DNA of 64,000 bases. Origin: Larkinella sp. C7 (GTDB lineage Bacteria; Bacteroidota; Bacteroidia; Cytophagales; Spirosomataceae). The translations under genes and the position numbers were made by a program. Location: NCBI RefSeq assembly GCF_006149005.1, contig NZ_VBSL01000001.1, forward strand, positions 939,443 to 1,003,442, read 5' to 3'. Within the stretch, counting starts at the first letter, position 1. Every line of letters starts with the position of its first letter. The notes below the pieces were generated by a model. That model saw only the letters and a program-made list of their open reading frames with translations. It made no database searches and was not told the DNA's origin. Positions 1-8,782 of this stretch are shown one piece after another.

Positions 1-141
1 CCCGAAGATGTTTTTAGACCGCTCCTCCGGAGCTACCACTAGCTGATGGATGCCATTGCCTATTGACAGACCGCCCTTCCAGGGCACTCCCCGGTTAACT
101 TAAACAGCTTGTAAAGTATTACTTTAAGGTTATCGCTCGCG

Positions 142-155
142 TGTCACGAGTGACA
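142..155. repeat. Small perfect hairpin downstream of carbamoyltransferase
   Basis: A 6-bp perfect stem (TGTCAC/GTGACA) with a 2-base loop lies 17 bases past the stop of the minus-strand carbamoyltransferase. There is no T-run, so it is either a weak 3'-end structure or a REP-like palindrome. The rest of 1-172 holds no gene that I can support. Confidence 0.35.
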
Positions 156-172
156 ACGGTAGTCTTCTGCTA

Positions 173-2035
173 TCAATCCAATCCAAATTCTTCTTTCCAC
201 ACGCCCTTTTCCGGCCACGCCGGTTGCTGTTTTTTATCAAACACATAATTCCCGACGACCAGATAATCCATTTCCGTTCGCATGAAACACCGATACGCGT
301 CATCCGGCGTGTTGACGATGGGTTCGCCCCGCACGTTGAAACTCGTGTTGACCAAAACCGCACACCCCGTCTGTCGTTTAAACGCATCGATCAATTGCCA
401 GTAGCGGGGGTTCGTTTCCCGGTGAACGGTTTGAATCCGGGCGGAGAAGTCGATGTGCGTAATGGCCGGCAAATCCGAGCGTTGAACATACAATTTTTTC
501 CGCATCGGAAGGCTGTCATACTCAGCGGGCAGCGGTTTTCGGCGGTTTTCCAGAACCGGGTGCACCAGCAACATGTAGGGCGAGGTCCCGTCGCAATCGA
601 AGTAGTCGGAACAATCTTCGGCCAGCACCGAGGGCGCAAAGGGCCGGAACGACTCGCGGTATTTGATGGTCAGGTTCAGTTTTTTCTGCATACCGGCACT
701 TCGCGGATCGCCCAGAATGCTACGACCACCCAGCGCCCGTGGCCCGAATTCCATTCGCCCCTGCACCCAGCCGATGACGGTTTCGTTTGCCAGCAACCGG
801 GCGGTTTCGTTGCACAAGGCTTCAAAATCGTCGTAATGCGTAAAAAACGCTTTGTACTTTTTTGCCATCAATTCAACGTCCAGATCGGAAAACGTCGGGC
901 CTAGAAACGACCCTTGCAGGGCGTCATGCGGGTAATCGATGATGCGTTCCCGGTCAAAATAGATGTGATAGGCCGCCAAAGCCGCGCCCAAGGCACCACC
1001 CGCATCACCGGCTGCCGGTTGAATGAAGATATTTTTAAAAATGCCGGATTTTTGGAGTTTTCCGTTGGCAACGCAGTTGAGGGCAACGCCCCCTGCCAGC
1101 ACCAGATTATCCGTATCAGTCAATCGCCGGGCTTCACGCGCCATGTTGATGACCACCTCCTCCGTCACCCGCTGAATCGCCAGTCCCAGATTACCATGTT
1201 CCGGTTTCAGTTCATCATCCGGATGGCGTTTCGGAATACCGAACAGCGTTTCCCACTTTTTTTCGTGAACCATCCGCAAACCGGTCGCATAATCGAAGTA
1301 GTTCTGGTCGAGCCACACGGAACCATCTTCCTTGATCTCCACCAGCTTCGTTTTAATTAGCCCGACATACCGGTCCACGTCCGGCGAATTCGGATTTCCG
1401 TACGGGGCCAGCCCCATCAGTTTGTATTCGCCGGAGTTGACCCGAAAGCCCAGAAAATACGTAAAAGCCGAGTATAACAACCCCAGCGAATGCGGAAAAT
1501 GCAGTTCTTTTAAAACCGTAATCGCCTTGCCGTCGCCTAACCCGATGGAAGCCGTCGCCCATTCGCCCACGCCGTCGATGGTCAGAATGGCGGCTTTTTC
1601 AAAAGCGGAAGGGTAAAACGCACTGGCAGCATGTGACAAATGATGCTCGGGGAAAAGCAGTTTTACCGGTTTTCCAGAATCGTAGCCGAGTTTTTTCAGC
1701 TCGGCCCGCAGGAGTCGTTTCAGGAATAATTTATCCTTCATCCAGACCGGCATCGCCATCAGAAACGATCGCAAACCACGCGGAGCAAAGGCGTAATACG
1801 TCTCCAGCAACCGCTCGAATTTCAGCAGCGGTTTGTCGTAGAACACAATGGCATCCAGCTCATTCAGGCTCATTCCGCCGTAGTCCAGACAAAAACGAAT
1901 GGCATGGGCCGGAAAACCGGCATCGTGTTTTTTGCGCGAAAACCGTTCCTCCTGCGCAGCTGCCACAATCCGCCCGTCTTCGACCAAAGCCGCAGCCGAA
2001 TCGTGGTAAAAAGCGGAGATTCCGAGAATAGTCAT
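173..2035 (-). CDS. Carbamoyltransferase, NodU/CmcH/TobZ family
   Basis: This 620-residue protein is expected to move a carbamoyl group from carbamoyl phosphate, through a carbamoyl-adenylate, to a hydroxyl of a sugar or secondary metabolite. The N-terminus reads MTILGISAFYHDSAAAL, typical of the Kae1/ASKHA-like domain. The metal-binding HHLSHAASAF lies at about residues 131-140, VLAGGVALNCVANGKL near the middle, and GPRALGGRS and RPFAPSV in the C-terminal carbamoyltransferase domain. Length fits the family (570-620). I chose the ATG at 2035 because it gives the family N-terminus; an in-frame start at 2059 only adds eight unrelated residues. It stands alone, divergent from the phosphatase gene, so the acceptor is unknown; the glycan genes from 4.2 kb make a surface polysaccharide one possibility. 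Confidence 0.9.
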   Translation of the reverse strand: MTILGISAFYHDSAAALVEDGRIVAAAQEERFSRKKHDAGFPAHAIRFCLDYGGMSLNELDAIVFYDKPLLKFERLLETYYAFAPRGLRSFLMAMPVWMKDKLFLKRLLRAELKKLGYDSGKPVKLLFPEHHLSHAASAFYPSAFEKAAILTIDGVGEWATASIGLGDGKAITVLKELHFPHSLGLLYSAFTYFLGFRVNSGEYKLMGLAPYGNPNSPDVDRYVGLIKTKLVEIKEDGSVWLDQNYFDYATGLRMVHEKKWETLFGIPKRHPDDELKPEHGNLGLAIQRVTEEVVINMAREARRLTDTDNLVLAGGVALNCVANGKLQKSGIFKNIFIQPAAGDAGGALGAALAAYHIYFDRERIIDYPHDALQGSFLGPTFSDLDVELMAKKYKAFFTHYDDFEALCNETARLLANETVIGWVQGRMEFGPRALGGRSILGDPRSAGMQKKLNLTIKYRESFRPFAPSVLAEDCSDYFDCDGTSPYMLLVHPVLENRRKPLPAEYDSLPMRKKLYVQRSDLPAITHIDFSARIQTVHRETNPRYWQLIDAFKRQTGCAVLVNTSFNVRGEPIVNTPDDAYRCFMRTEMDYLVVGNYVFDKKQQPAWPEKGVWKEEFGLD

Positions 2036-2102
2036 GTCTGTGTCGGGCAGGCCCGGCAAAACCGGTAAGGGTCAATCGGTGTTAAAGGTACGCCTGTTCA
2101 TT

Positions 2103-2110
2103 CAAAAGTA
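2103..2110 (-). promoter_or_regulatory. Putative -7 element for the carbamoyltransferase gene
   Basis: Read on the minus strand this is TACTTTTG, matching the Bacteroidota -7 consensus TAnnTTTG, about 70 bases before the chosen ATG. The -33 element is not clear. Confidence 0.45.
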
Positions 2111-2192
2111 CCCCAAATTTTAGCGCACAGCCGAATCCGCCCGACCGTTCTATAGAAAAGCCGCCGTATTTCGTCTGGGGATGTAAATTGAG

Positions 2193-2200
2193 TATATTTG
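2193..2200 (+). promoter_or_regulatory. Putative -7 element for the Ppx/GppA gene
   Basis: TATATTTG matches TAnnTTTG. Transcription would begin near 2207, downstream of the first in-frame ATG (2188), so that ATG cannot be used from this promoter. This supports the TTG start at 2233. With the element at 2103-2110 it makes a divergent promoter region. Confidence 0.5.
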
Positions 2201-2232
2201 GGCGTTTCAGTACCACTTTTCCCAACTTCATT

Positions 2233-3123
2233 TTGAAAATTGCTGCCATCGATATCGGCTCCAACGCGGCCCGTCTCCAGATTTCAACGGTTCTGCACGT
2301 GGACGACGTGATTAGTTTCAAGAAGGTTGAATACGTCCGGTTTCCGCTTCGGCTGGGTCACGATGTATTTAATTTTGGAGAAATTACGCCCGAAAGCGAA
2401 GTTCGTACCAACAAATTGATGCAGGTGTATAAGCTGTTGATGGAACTCCACGAAGTGGAAGACTACATGGCCTGCGCCACCTCGGCCATGCGGGAAGCCG
2501 TCAACGGTCACAAAGTGGCGACCCGCATCAAGGAGTTGACCGGCATCGAAATCAACATCATCGACGGTCAGAAGGAAGCCGAACTGATCAACAATGTGGT
2601 GGTGCAGGCCCTCGACGAACGGCAGTTTCTGCACATCGACGTGGGCGGTGGCAGCACCGAACTGAACCTGTATCTGAACCGGAAAAAGGTCAACTCGAAG
2701 TCGTTCAAAATCGGCTCCGTGCGCTCACTGGAAGGAAAAGAAACCAAAGGGGCCTGGAACAAAATGAAAGACTGGGTGGACGAAAACGTGCTGAAAACGC
2801 AGGATATGGTCGCCGTGGGTACGGGCGGAAACATCAACAAGATCTTCAACCTCGTGGCGAAAGTCGGTGACACGACCACGCTGGCGGAAATTGAACGGAT
2901 GCGGAATTATATTTCGGGCTATAGCCTGGAAGACCGGATCAATAAACTGCGGCTGAATGCCGACCGGGCCGACGTCATCATTCCGGCGGCAGACATCTAC
3001 ATTTCGGTTATGAAATGGGCGGGAGCCGACACCATTGTGGTGCCTGACCTGGGTCTGAAAGACGGTATTCTTCAGTTGGTGTATGAACGTTGGGGCAAAA
3101 AGCAGCCGAAAAAAAAGCCCTAG
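2233..3123 (+). CDS. Ppx/GppA-family exopolyphosphatase
   Basis: A 296-residue ASKHA-fold phosphatase expected to remove phosphate from inorganic polyphosphate or from (p)ppGpp. From the TTG at 2233 it begins (M)KIAAIDIGSNAARL, the phosphate-1 loop; the phosphate-2 loop is HIDVGGGSTEL near residue 140, and VAVGTGGNINKI follows. It lacks the C-terminal HD-type extension of E. coli Ppx/GppA, as is usual for the ~300-residue Bacteroidota form. The upstream ATG (2188) would add 15 residues ahead of the conserved first strand and sits before the likely transcription start, so I prefer TTG. The next gene follows its TAG stop with no gap, in the same frame. Confidence 0.85.
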   Translation: MKIAAIDIGSNAARLQISTVLHVDDVISFKKVEYVRFPLRLGHDVFNFGEITPESEVRTNKLMQVYKLLMELHEVEDYMACATSAMREAVNGHKVATRIKELTGIEINIIDGQKEAELINNVVVQALDERQFLHIDVGGGSTELNLYLNRKKVNSKSFKIGSVRSLEGKETKGAWNKMKDWVDENVLKTQDMVAVGTGGNINKIFNLVAKVGDTTTLAEIERMRNYISGYSLEDRINKLRLNADRADVIIPAADIYISVMKWAGADTIVVPDLGLKDGILQLVYERWGKKQPKKKP

Positions 3124-4095
3124 TTGCCGAATATTTCAAGCAGTAAACCGGCTGTGTACGAACTTCTTCAGGTAGAAAATCCGCTCCCGGAACAGATTCC
3201 GCCGTTCTGCCAGGACGGTTTTCTGTTCCTCCAGGCCCGTCATCTGCTCAACCAGCCGGATCGACCGCTCCACTATTTTGCCCTTCTCGACCCCAAAACC
3301 GGCCGGGCCGACGCCCGTTGTGCGTTTTTTATCCGCGACGACTGGGCCATAAGTCCGTCTGCCGCATCGTTTGGTTCCATCGAGTTTTCGGATGAGTTGC
3401 CGGACGAAGAACTAGCCCGACTGGTAGACGACGTAGTAACAACTAGTAAAAAATTACTAGTCCAGGGAATTCGAATAGTCAATTACCCGGATTGCTATTT
3501 GCCGGTTCATTGCCAGCGACTTCGTGCGGTATTGCTGGACGCCGGTTTTGCGGTGAAATACGAAGAACTGAATCAACACCTGACCGTCAGCGCACGTTCC
3601 TTTACCGAACACTTGCATGCTACCGAACGACGGCGGCTTCGGAAATGCCGGCAGGCCGGTTTTACGACTCACATCCGGGAAAATCCAGATGCGGAGACCT
3701 TGTTTGCGTTCATTCGGAAAGCGCGGTTACGGAAAAACCTGCCGCTATCGATGAGCAGCAAAGAGCTTGCCAATCTTCTCACAAATTTCGGGGGTGTCTG
3801 CCCGGTTTTTACGGTGTGCGATGGTGATCAGCTTATTGCTGCCTGTCTGGGGATTCGGGTTTCGCCCACTGTTCTTTATTACTTCCTACCCGCCGATCAC
3901 GAAGATTATCAACAGTTTAGCCCGTCGGTGATGCTGGTCGAAAATCTGTACACCTATTGCCAGCAACACCAGATTCCGTTGCTCGATCTGGGCATTTCGA
4001 CCAGCCATGGCATTCGGAATGAGGGATTGATCCGGTTTAAACACCAATTGGGCGCAGTGGAATCGGCGAAGCTGGTCTTTGAGATGCGGTTTTGA
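3124..4095 (+). CDS. GNAT/FemAB-like acyltransferase family protein
   Basis: A protein of up to 323 residues. The C-terminal two thirds resembles the GNAT fold of FemAB-like peptidyl or glycan acyltransferases: a basic ERRRLRKC helix near residue 165, AACLGIRVSPTVLYYFLPA, and a terminal DLGISTSHG...GLIRFKHQLG that recalls the end of Acetyltransf_6 domains. The N-terminal third shows no recognisable motif. No ATG exists before about residue 200, so translation must start at TTG 3124, directly after the previous stop, or at GTG 3154 (VYELLQVENPLPE), which I find equally likely. It is translationally coupled to the phosphatase gene. The substrate is unknown. Confidence 0.65.
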   Translation: MPNISSSKPAVYELLQVENPLPEQIPPFCQDGFLFLQARHLLNQPDRPLHYFALLDPKTGRADARCAFFIRDDWAISPSAASFGSIEFSDELPDEELARLVDDVVTTSKKLLVQGIRIVNYPDCYLPVHCQRLRAVLLDAGFAVKYEELNQHLTVSARSFTEHLHATERRRLRKCRQAGFTTHIRENPDAETLFAFIRKARLRKNLPLSMSSKELANLLTNFGGVCPVFTVCDGDQLIAACLGIRVSPTVLYYFLPADHEDYQQFSPSVMLVENLYTYCQQHQIPLLDLGISTSHGIRNEGLIRFKHQLGAVESAKLVFEMRF

Positions 4096-4146
4096 AGCGC
4101 TTCAGTTTCCCTTACTCCATAAGCCTGTATTTTTAGCATTTTCTGA

Positions 4147-4184
4147 GATGCCGTCAGGCATCAAATATTTGTCGCTGACGCGAC
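4147..4184. repeat. Double-hairpin REP-like element
   Basis: Two adjacent perfect palindromes, GATGCCGTCAGGCATC (4147-4162) and GTCGCTGACGCGAC (4171-4184), lie between the convergent GNAT and flippase genes. They could act as a two-way 3'-end structure. Their form, two short perfect hairpins with 4-base loops, is that of an interspersed REP/BIME unit. Confidence 0.5.
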
Positions 4185-4242
4185 CTATTTACCATCGGGA
4201 CAAACTAGGGTTACCTAATTGAAGGATCTGTGGATGTCCTGA

Positions 4243-5751
4243 TCACCGCCGTCGAAAGCCCCGCATACGCCCCAGCACGGACCCCATCAACCCATTCATA
4301 TCGTCCGATACCCGGAACCACAGAATCAGCCCGGCAAACAGGCCCACCAGCACCAGTGAGCGTCCGATGATGCTGAACAATACCAGCCACAACGAACCGT
4401 TCCACGCGGGAAGAAGAAGCGACACGCCGTAGACCAGCACCAAAACCGCAAGGGCCTTGACGCCCGAAAACGTGAACGGCAGGATTCGGAAAAACACCCA
4501 GACCAGACCGACTTTGCTCAGGGCAAAAACCAGCGTGGTGAGTGTGGTGGCAAAAGCCGCTCCGTCGATGCCGTAGCGCGGAATCAGGTAGGCATTGGCA
4601 CCAATCGCCAGGCAGGCCATCACAATCATCAGCAACGTGGCGTAGCGGTAGTATTTAGAGTAATTGATGATTTCACCGTTCACACCCGTAGCCATTTCAA
4701 ACAGCTTCGCCGAAGCCAGCAGCAAGACTACGTGTTTGCCCTGCCGGTAGATGTCGGCTTTCGGCAACAGGCTGAAAATCCCGTCGATGTTGGTCCAGAT
4801 CAGCAGAAAAACCAGCCCACCCGCCAGCAACTGGTTCAGCGACGATTTGTGGTACAACTCCTGAACGTGCACCATATCGTTCTGGCGTAAGGAATTGGAA
4901 ACCAGCGGGGTTGAAATCTGCGTAATGGTTTTTCGGGGAATCTCAATAATGCCGGCAATGTAGGTCGCGATGATAAAAATAGCCGCATTGGTCAGCCCTT
5001 CGCCACCGGAAAGCATCGTGCGGTCGATGAAATACACCACCTGCGTGCCGACGCCCCCCATGACCACAAAGAGACCAAAATAGACCATCTGGCGAAACAT
5101 GCCGTCTTGCAGCCGCTTAAAGTCGAACCGCAGCGAAAACTTGCCCAACTGATAAATATACACCAGCAGAATCACCACCGCCAGGCCGTACGACGCAACC
5201 ATCAGGTACAGCATCCAGTCGAAATTATACCAGCCCAGCCCAAACAGCAGAATCACCAGCACATTCGCCAGTTTCAGATACACTTCCCGAATGAAGGTCG
5301 GGATGGCAATGCGGGCGTTGTTGCGACAATAGGCTTCCAGCACGGAGATGTAAATCCAGAAAATCGTGAGTGGCACCACCAGCACATGATAGGGAATCAG
5401 CCCCGCCGATTTTTCGGCAAAATAATCCTGAATGGGTTGCTCGAACAGAAAATAAGCCGCCGTGAACAGACTGATCCCAATCAGGGGAAAGGCCAGCAGA
5501 AAACCCAGAAAACCGTTGTTCTTCGTTTTGTCATCGCGGAAATAGCCAAAAAACCGGTCGGTGATAAACGGCGCGCCGAGGTGCGCAAACGCGGCAAAAA
5601 GCAGGCTATTTTCCAGCAATAAACGCGAAATCGCCAGCTGATCGGTTGACAGAAAATGCAGCGAAACGTACAACTGGTTAATAATCCCGATGCCGACTCC
5701 GATGTAGGAACCGATGCTGGCTTTCAGGCTTTGGCGAATGACAATTCCCAT
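4243..5751 (-). CDS. Polysaccharide flippase, Wzx/MATE-like (polysaccharide biosynthesis protein)
   Basis: A 502-residue integral membrane protein with about 12-14 hydrophobic segments spread over its whole length, beginning MGIVIRQSLKASIGSYIGVGIGIINQLY. This is typical of the Wzx-type flippases that move lipid-linked oligosaccharides across the inner membrane. It is the last gene of a minus-strand operon, nine bases after a methyltransferase gene, with a glycosyltransferase and a second methyltransferase further upstream. That setting supports export of a methylated or otherwise modified surface glycan. No polymerase or ligase gene is visible beside it, so the polymer system must be completed elsewhere. 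Confidence 0.85.
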   Translation of the reverse strand: MGIVIRQSLKASIGSYIGVGIGIINQLYVSLHFLSTDQLAISRLLLENSLLFAAFAHLGAPFITDRFFGYFRDDKTKNNGFLGFLLAFPLIGISLFTAAYFLFEQPIQDYFAEKSAGLIPYHVLVVPLTIFWIYISVLEAYCRNNARIAIPTFIREVYLKLANVLVILLFGLGWYNFDWMLYLMVASYGLAVVILLVYIYQLGKFSLRFDFKRLQDGMFRQMVYFGLFVVMGGVGTQVVYFIDRTMLSGGEGLTNAAIFIIATYIAGIIEIPRKTITQISTPLVSNSLRQNDMVHVQELYHKSSLNQLLAGGLVFLLIWTNIDGIFSLLPKADIYRQGKHVVLLLASAKLFEMATGVNGEIINYSKYYRYATLLMIVMACLAIGANAYLIPRYGIDGAAFATTLTTLVFALSKVGLVWVFFRILPFTFSGVKALAVLVLVYGVSLLLPAWNGSLWLVLFSIIGRSLVLVGLFAGLILWFRVSDDMNGLMGSVLGRMRGFRRR

Positions 5752-5760
5752 GTGTTTTGG

Positions 5761-6660
5761 TTACACTCCCTTTCGATAAATGGCGACCACCGTGGCCCCG
5801 TCAGACATGATCGGCAGGCGTTTGGCCACAAACCGGGTCGATTTATAGACGAGCGACGCGAACAGATTCCGGCCCAGGTGTTTTTCCAGCCACAGGCGAT
5901 AGCCAAGACTCCGGTGCGTCACCGAAGCGGGCTCGTTCCGGATTTCAACCACGGTCAGCCCCATCCACTCACCGGCATATTGCAACGAAACCGGGTCCCA
6001 GAGCAGGGTGTGGTGGGGCGGCAGATTCAGCGTATGATACGGATCTTCGCGGAAATAATACGAGGCATTATTCGGAACGCCAATGGCCAGCAAACCGCCC
6101 GGTTTGACGCATTGAGCCGCCTGCCGGAAAAAATCGCCGACATTGTTGACATGCTCGAAAACCTGAAACGCACAGACGACATCGTATTGGCCTTCATGCT
6201 GTTGGGCGTGAATCTGCAGATCTTCGTTGATGATGTTGACCCCGATTTTTTTGCCGTACGCAATCGCGTCGTCGTTCAGCTCCAGCCCCAAACCGTTCGC
6301 TCCTTTTTCGGGCAGCCGTTTCAGGAAGTAGCCATTACCGCTGCCAATTTCCAGCACCCGGTCGCCCGACCTGAGGTGTTGAAACACCAGCTCATGCTCC
6401 CACTTCCACGGGCTGTAATACCCTTTATAATGCTTGCCCAAGTCGGCGTAAAAATCCGCATCACCCGCCAGCGAAAACGGGTAATAAAACCGCAGTTTCG
6501 ACTGGTTGCATTCATAGATCATCACCTCGTCCATCCCGGCAAAATACCGGCTGACGTCCATCCCGAACTGATCGCGATACCGTTGTTCGATGGTGCGGGC
6601 GTTCAGGCTCCGAACGGCCGAAACCGCGGGCGAGTTGGTGAGCGGTGAGCGTACGGTCAT
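5761..6660 (-). CDS. Class I SAM-dependent methyltransferase (glycan operon)
   Basis: A 299-residue protein. The central Rossmann domain carries motif I VLEIGSGNGYFLKRL near residue 115, followed by LGLELNDDAIAYGKK, then DVVCAFQVFEHV and the post-motif GGLLAIGVPN, all features of Methyltransf_11/23-type enzymes. An N-terminal section of about 90 residues (YECNQSKLRFYYP) resembles that of methyltransferases working on sugar or lipid-carrier substrates. Its ATG overlaps the TGA of the glycosyltransferase gene (ATGA at 6657-6660), so the two are translationally coupled. The methyl acceptor is probably a glycan precursor, inferred from neighbours only. Confidence 0.85.
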   Translation of the reverse strand: MTVRSPLTNSPAVSAVRSLNARTIEQRYRDQFGMDVSRYFAGMDEVMIYECNQSKLRFYYPFSLAGDADFYADLGKHYKGYYSPWKWEHELVFQHLRSGDRVLEIGSGNGYFLKRLPEKGANGLGLELNDDAIAYGKKIGVNIINEDLQIHAQQHEGQYDVVCAFQVFEHVNNVGDFFRQAAQCVKPGGLLAIGVPNNASYYFREDPYHTLNLPPHHTLLWDPVSLQYAGEWMGLTVVEIRNEPASVTHRSLGYRLWLEKHLGRNLFASLVYKSTRFVAKRLPIMSDGATVVAIYRKGV

Positions 6661-7757
6661 AGTTCCAATAGACGTTTTAATTCCTTGATGCGGTCACGCA
6701 TTTCGTATTCATTGATCATTTTTTGCCGGGCATTCCGACCCAGTTCACCGGCCAGTTTCGGCTCATCCAGCAACTGAACCATGTACTTCGCCATGCCCTG
6801 GTAATCACCTTCTTCGACCAGAAAACCGGTCACGCCGTGTTCGACGGCTTCCTTGATGCCCGCGTGGCGGGTGCTGACAATCGGCAAACCGGCCGCCGAG
6901 GCTTCCAGCACGGTATTGGGCGTTCCTTCCGAATCACCATTCACCGGATTGACCATCGAATGCTGGGCGAAAAGACGGGCTTTTTTGTGCCATTCCGCAA
7001 TTTCCGCAGCGGTTTTAACACCCACTAACTGAACGGCGTATTTCAACTGCAAGTCGTCGACCAGCTTCTTACACGATTCCAACAATTCACCCCCGCCGAT
7101 CATCACCAGCTTGGCATCCGGATGTCGGTCCAGCACTTTATCAAACGCACGAATCGTCAGTTGTGGCGCTTTTTTAGCCGTAAACCGCCCGACGGTTACA
7201 ATCAGTTTTTCTGCTTTTTCCGGCTCGGCCCCGGCGAACAATTTCGTTTCAACGCCGTACGGATTTCGGTGAACTTTCTGCGGATCAGCACCCAGCCGGA
7301 TCAGTTGCTCTACCATATCGTTGGAAACCGCTACAATCGCTTTGGCCTGCGCAAAAAGTTGGCGGTATGGCGTTTCGAGCTTTCTGAGCGTTTCCTTCTC
7401 GACCGCATCGAAGCCGTGAAAATGCACGACCAGCGGAATGTTTGCCTTTCGGCAAGCCGCCATCACATGGCAAGCCGTCGGGCCGTATTCCGCCAGCAAC
7501 ACATCCGGGCGGTTTTCATTCAGGAATTTCGTTAAAAAATGGCTGTAAAAAGCCGGGTAGAGTGCCGACACCATCCGCTTGATACCCACCCGAATCGGCT
7601 CGGCCAGCGGCATCCGGATAATTGTGTCACCGTCCGGCGTACGATAGGGTCGCCAACCACCGGAGAGCGTCAATTCGGGCTTCAAATACGCGATATGGTT
7701 GTGAATAAAGGTCTCCGAATAGCTGTTTTTGTTCGGATAGGCAATGCAGATTTTCAT
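6657..7757 (-). CDS. Glycosyltransferase family 4 (GT-B)
   Basis: A 366-residue GT-B enzyme. It begins MKICIAYPNKNSYSETFIHNH, the N-terminal acceptor domain typical of exopolysaccharide GT4 proteins. The C-terminal half has the family motifs LIVTVGRFTAKKAP, the EX7E-like EGTPNTVLEASAAGLPIVSTRHAG, and GVTGFLVEEGD. I chose the ATG at 7757 because it overlaps the upstream TGA as ATGA (7754-7757); an earlier in-frame start adds only ten residues. It transfers a sugar from an activated donor to a lipid-linked or nascent glycan on the cytoplasmic face. Donor and acceptor are unknown. Confidence 0.88.
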   Translation of the reverse strand: MKICIAYPNKNSYSETFIHNHIAYLKPELTLSGGWRPYRTPDGDTIIRMPLAEPIRVGIKRMVSALYPAFYSHFLTKFLNENRPDVLLAEYGPTACHVMAACRKANIPLVVHFHGFDAVEKETLRKLETPYRQLFAQAKAIVAVSNDMVEQLIRLGADPQKVHRNPYGVETKLFAGAEPEKAEKLIVTVGRFTAKKAPQLTIRAFDKVLDRHPDAKLVMIGGGELLESCKKLVDDLQLKYAVQLVGVKTAAEIAEWHKKARLFAQHSMVNPVNGDSEGTPNTVLEASAAGLPIVSTRHAGIKEAVEHGVTGFLVEEGDYQGMAKYMVQLLDEPKLAGELGRNARQKMINEYEMRDRIKELKRLLEL

Positions 7758-8479
7758 AGCTTCCGGCCGACGACCAAATACGTACACGCGTCCTTGTCCT
7801 TCGTTTCCTGAGATGTCGTCTTGTCAAACAGGCTGATCGACGCCTGCATGATGAGCGCAAACGGCGGCCAGAGCCAGCGCGGTATTTTGAACAGAAAACC
7901 ATCCTGAAACAGTTGCAAACCCATCGCCGAGCGTCCGATAATGCCCCGAAACGAGACGATTTCAAAGCCGTTGCGGGCCACAATTTTCTGCAAACCGGCC
8001 GAGGTCCAGCGCCAGTAATCCGTGGGGTCGGGGTGATACATCCAGTAACCGTGTGTCGTCAGGAGCAACAAACCGCCCGGTTTCAGAATCCGGCACGCTT
8101 CCTGCAAATAGCCTTCGGGATCTTCAACGTGTTCGAGCACCTGCGTCGACAACACCACATCCACCTGCGCGTCGTCCATGCCAATGCGGCTGTCGGAACC
8201 GATGTAGACATCGGCGTGCGGGTTCCAGTCAAGGTCGATGCCGATGTACTGCACCTGTTCGGGCGGGAAAAGCGACACGTAGGGTTTGGTTCCGCAGCCG
8301 TAATCGGCCAGTTTGATCCGCCCGGTTTTCGTCAGCGGATCGATGAACGTGGTTCTGGCATACTGCACCAACTCCCTGAGTTTGATCAGATAATACCGCC
8401 GGGGATTGGTCAGTGGAGGTTTAATCCGGTAATGCTCAGACGGATCGTCCGGCATCGCTTCAGCGCGGATTGTTGTCAT
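7754..8479 (-). CDS. Class I SAM-dependent methyltransferase
   Basis: A 241-residue protein, first gene of the four-gene minus-strand glycan operon. It shows KLADYGCGTKPYVSLF (motif I), YIGIDLDWNPHADVYIG, VVLSTQVLEHVEDPEGYLQEACRILKPGG and LLLTTHGYWMYHPDP, which place it with Methyltransf_11 proteins of glycan clusters. Its stop overlaps the next start. No clear promoter was found in the bases upstream of 8479, which hold a long low-complexity inverted repeat. Confidence 0.87.
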   Translation of the reverse strand: MTTIRAEAMPDDPSEHYRIKPPLTNPRRYYLIKLRELVQYARTTFIDPLTKTGRIKLADYGCGTKPYVSLFPPEQVQYIGIDLDWNPHADVYIGSDSRIGMDDAQVDVVLSTQVLEHVEDPEGYLQEACRILKPGGLLLLTTHGYWMYHPDPTDYWRWTSAGLQKIVARNGFEIVSFRGIIGRSAMGLQLFQDGFLFKIPRWLWPPFALIMQASISLFDKTTSQETKDKDACTYLVVGRKL

Positions 8480-8654
8480 AATGAAATAGAAACGTCGTGG
8501 TGCGGCCCGGCTTGAACGGGAATCGGCTGATTTTCAGAAATACCAAACAAATCAGCCCTGACACGCGTACGATTTGTGGTGCGTATTGGCATTGTAAACA
8601 CAAAGAAAGCAGAGACGATGCAAATAATTAAGTAATCTTGTAATTAGTTTGGGG

Positions 8655-8782
8655 TTTACGGTATTCCGTTTTCAGTATTCGGTTTTCGGTAACTCGCGCG
8701 TTCTTCTAAATGCGCTACTTACCGAATATCGTAAACCGAATACCGTAAACCGAATACCGAATACCGTAAATCGTAAACCGTA
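8655..8782. repeat. Low-complexity inverted repeat abutting a glycosyltransferase start
   Basis: The 303-base gap 8480-8782 has no gene. It holds a left arm (8655-8692) built from GGTATTCGGTTTTCGG-like words and a right arm (8719-8782) built of reverse-complement words such as ACCGAATACCGTAA repeated several times, with a spacer of about 26 bases. The right arm runs into the ATG at 8783. The rest of the gap (8480-8654) shows nothing I recognise. Confidence 0.7.

Noticed and set aside
8655-8782. CRISPR-like or tandem array
   Set aside because: The words are short and degenerate with no constant spacers; better described as a low-complexity inverted repeat.
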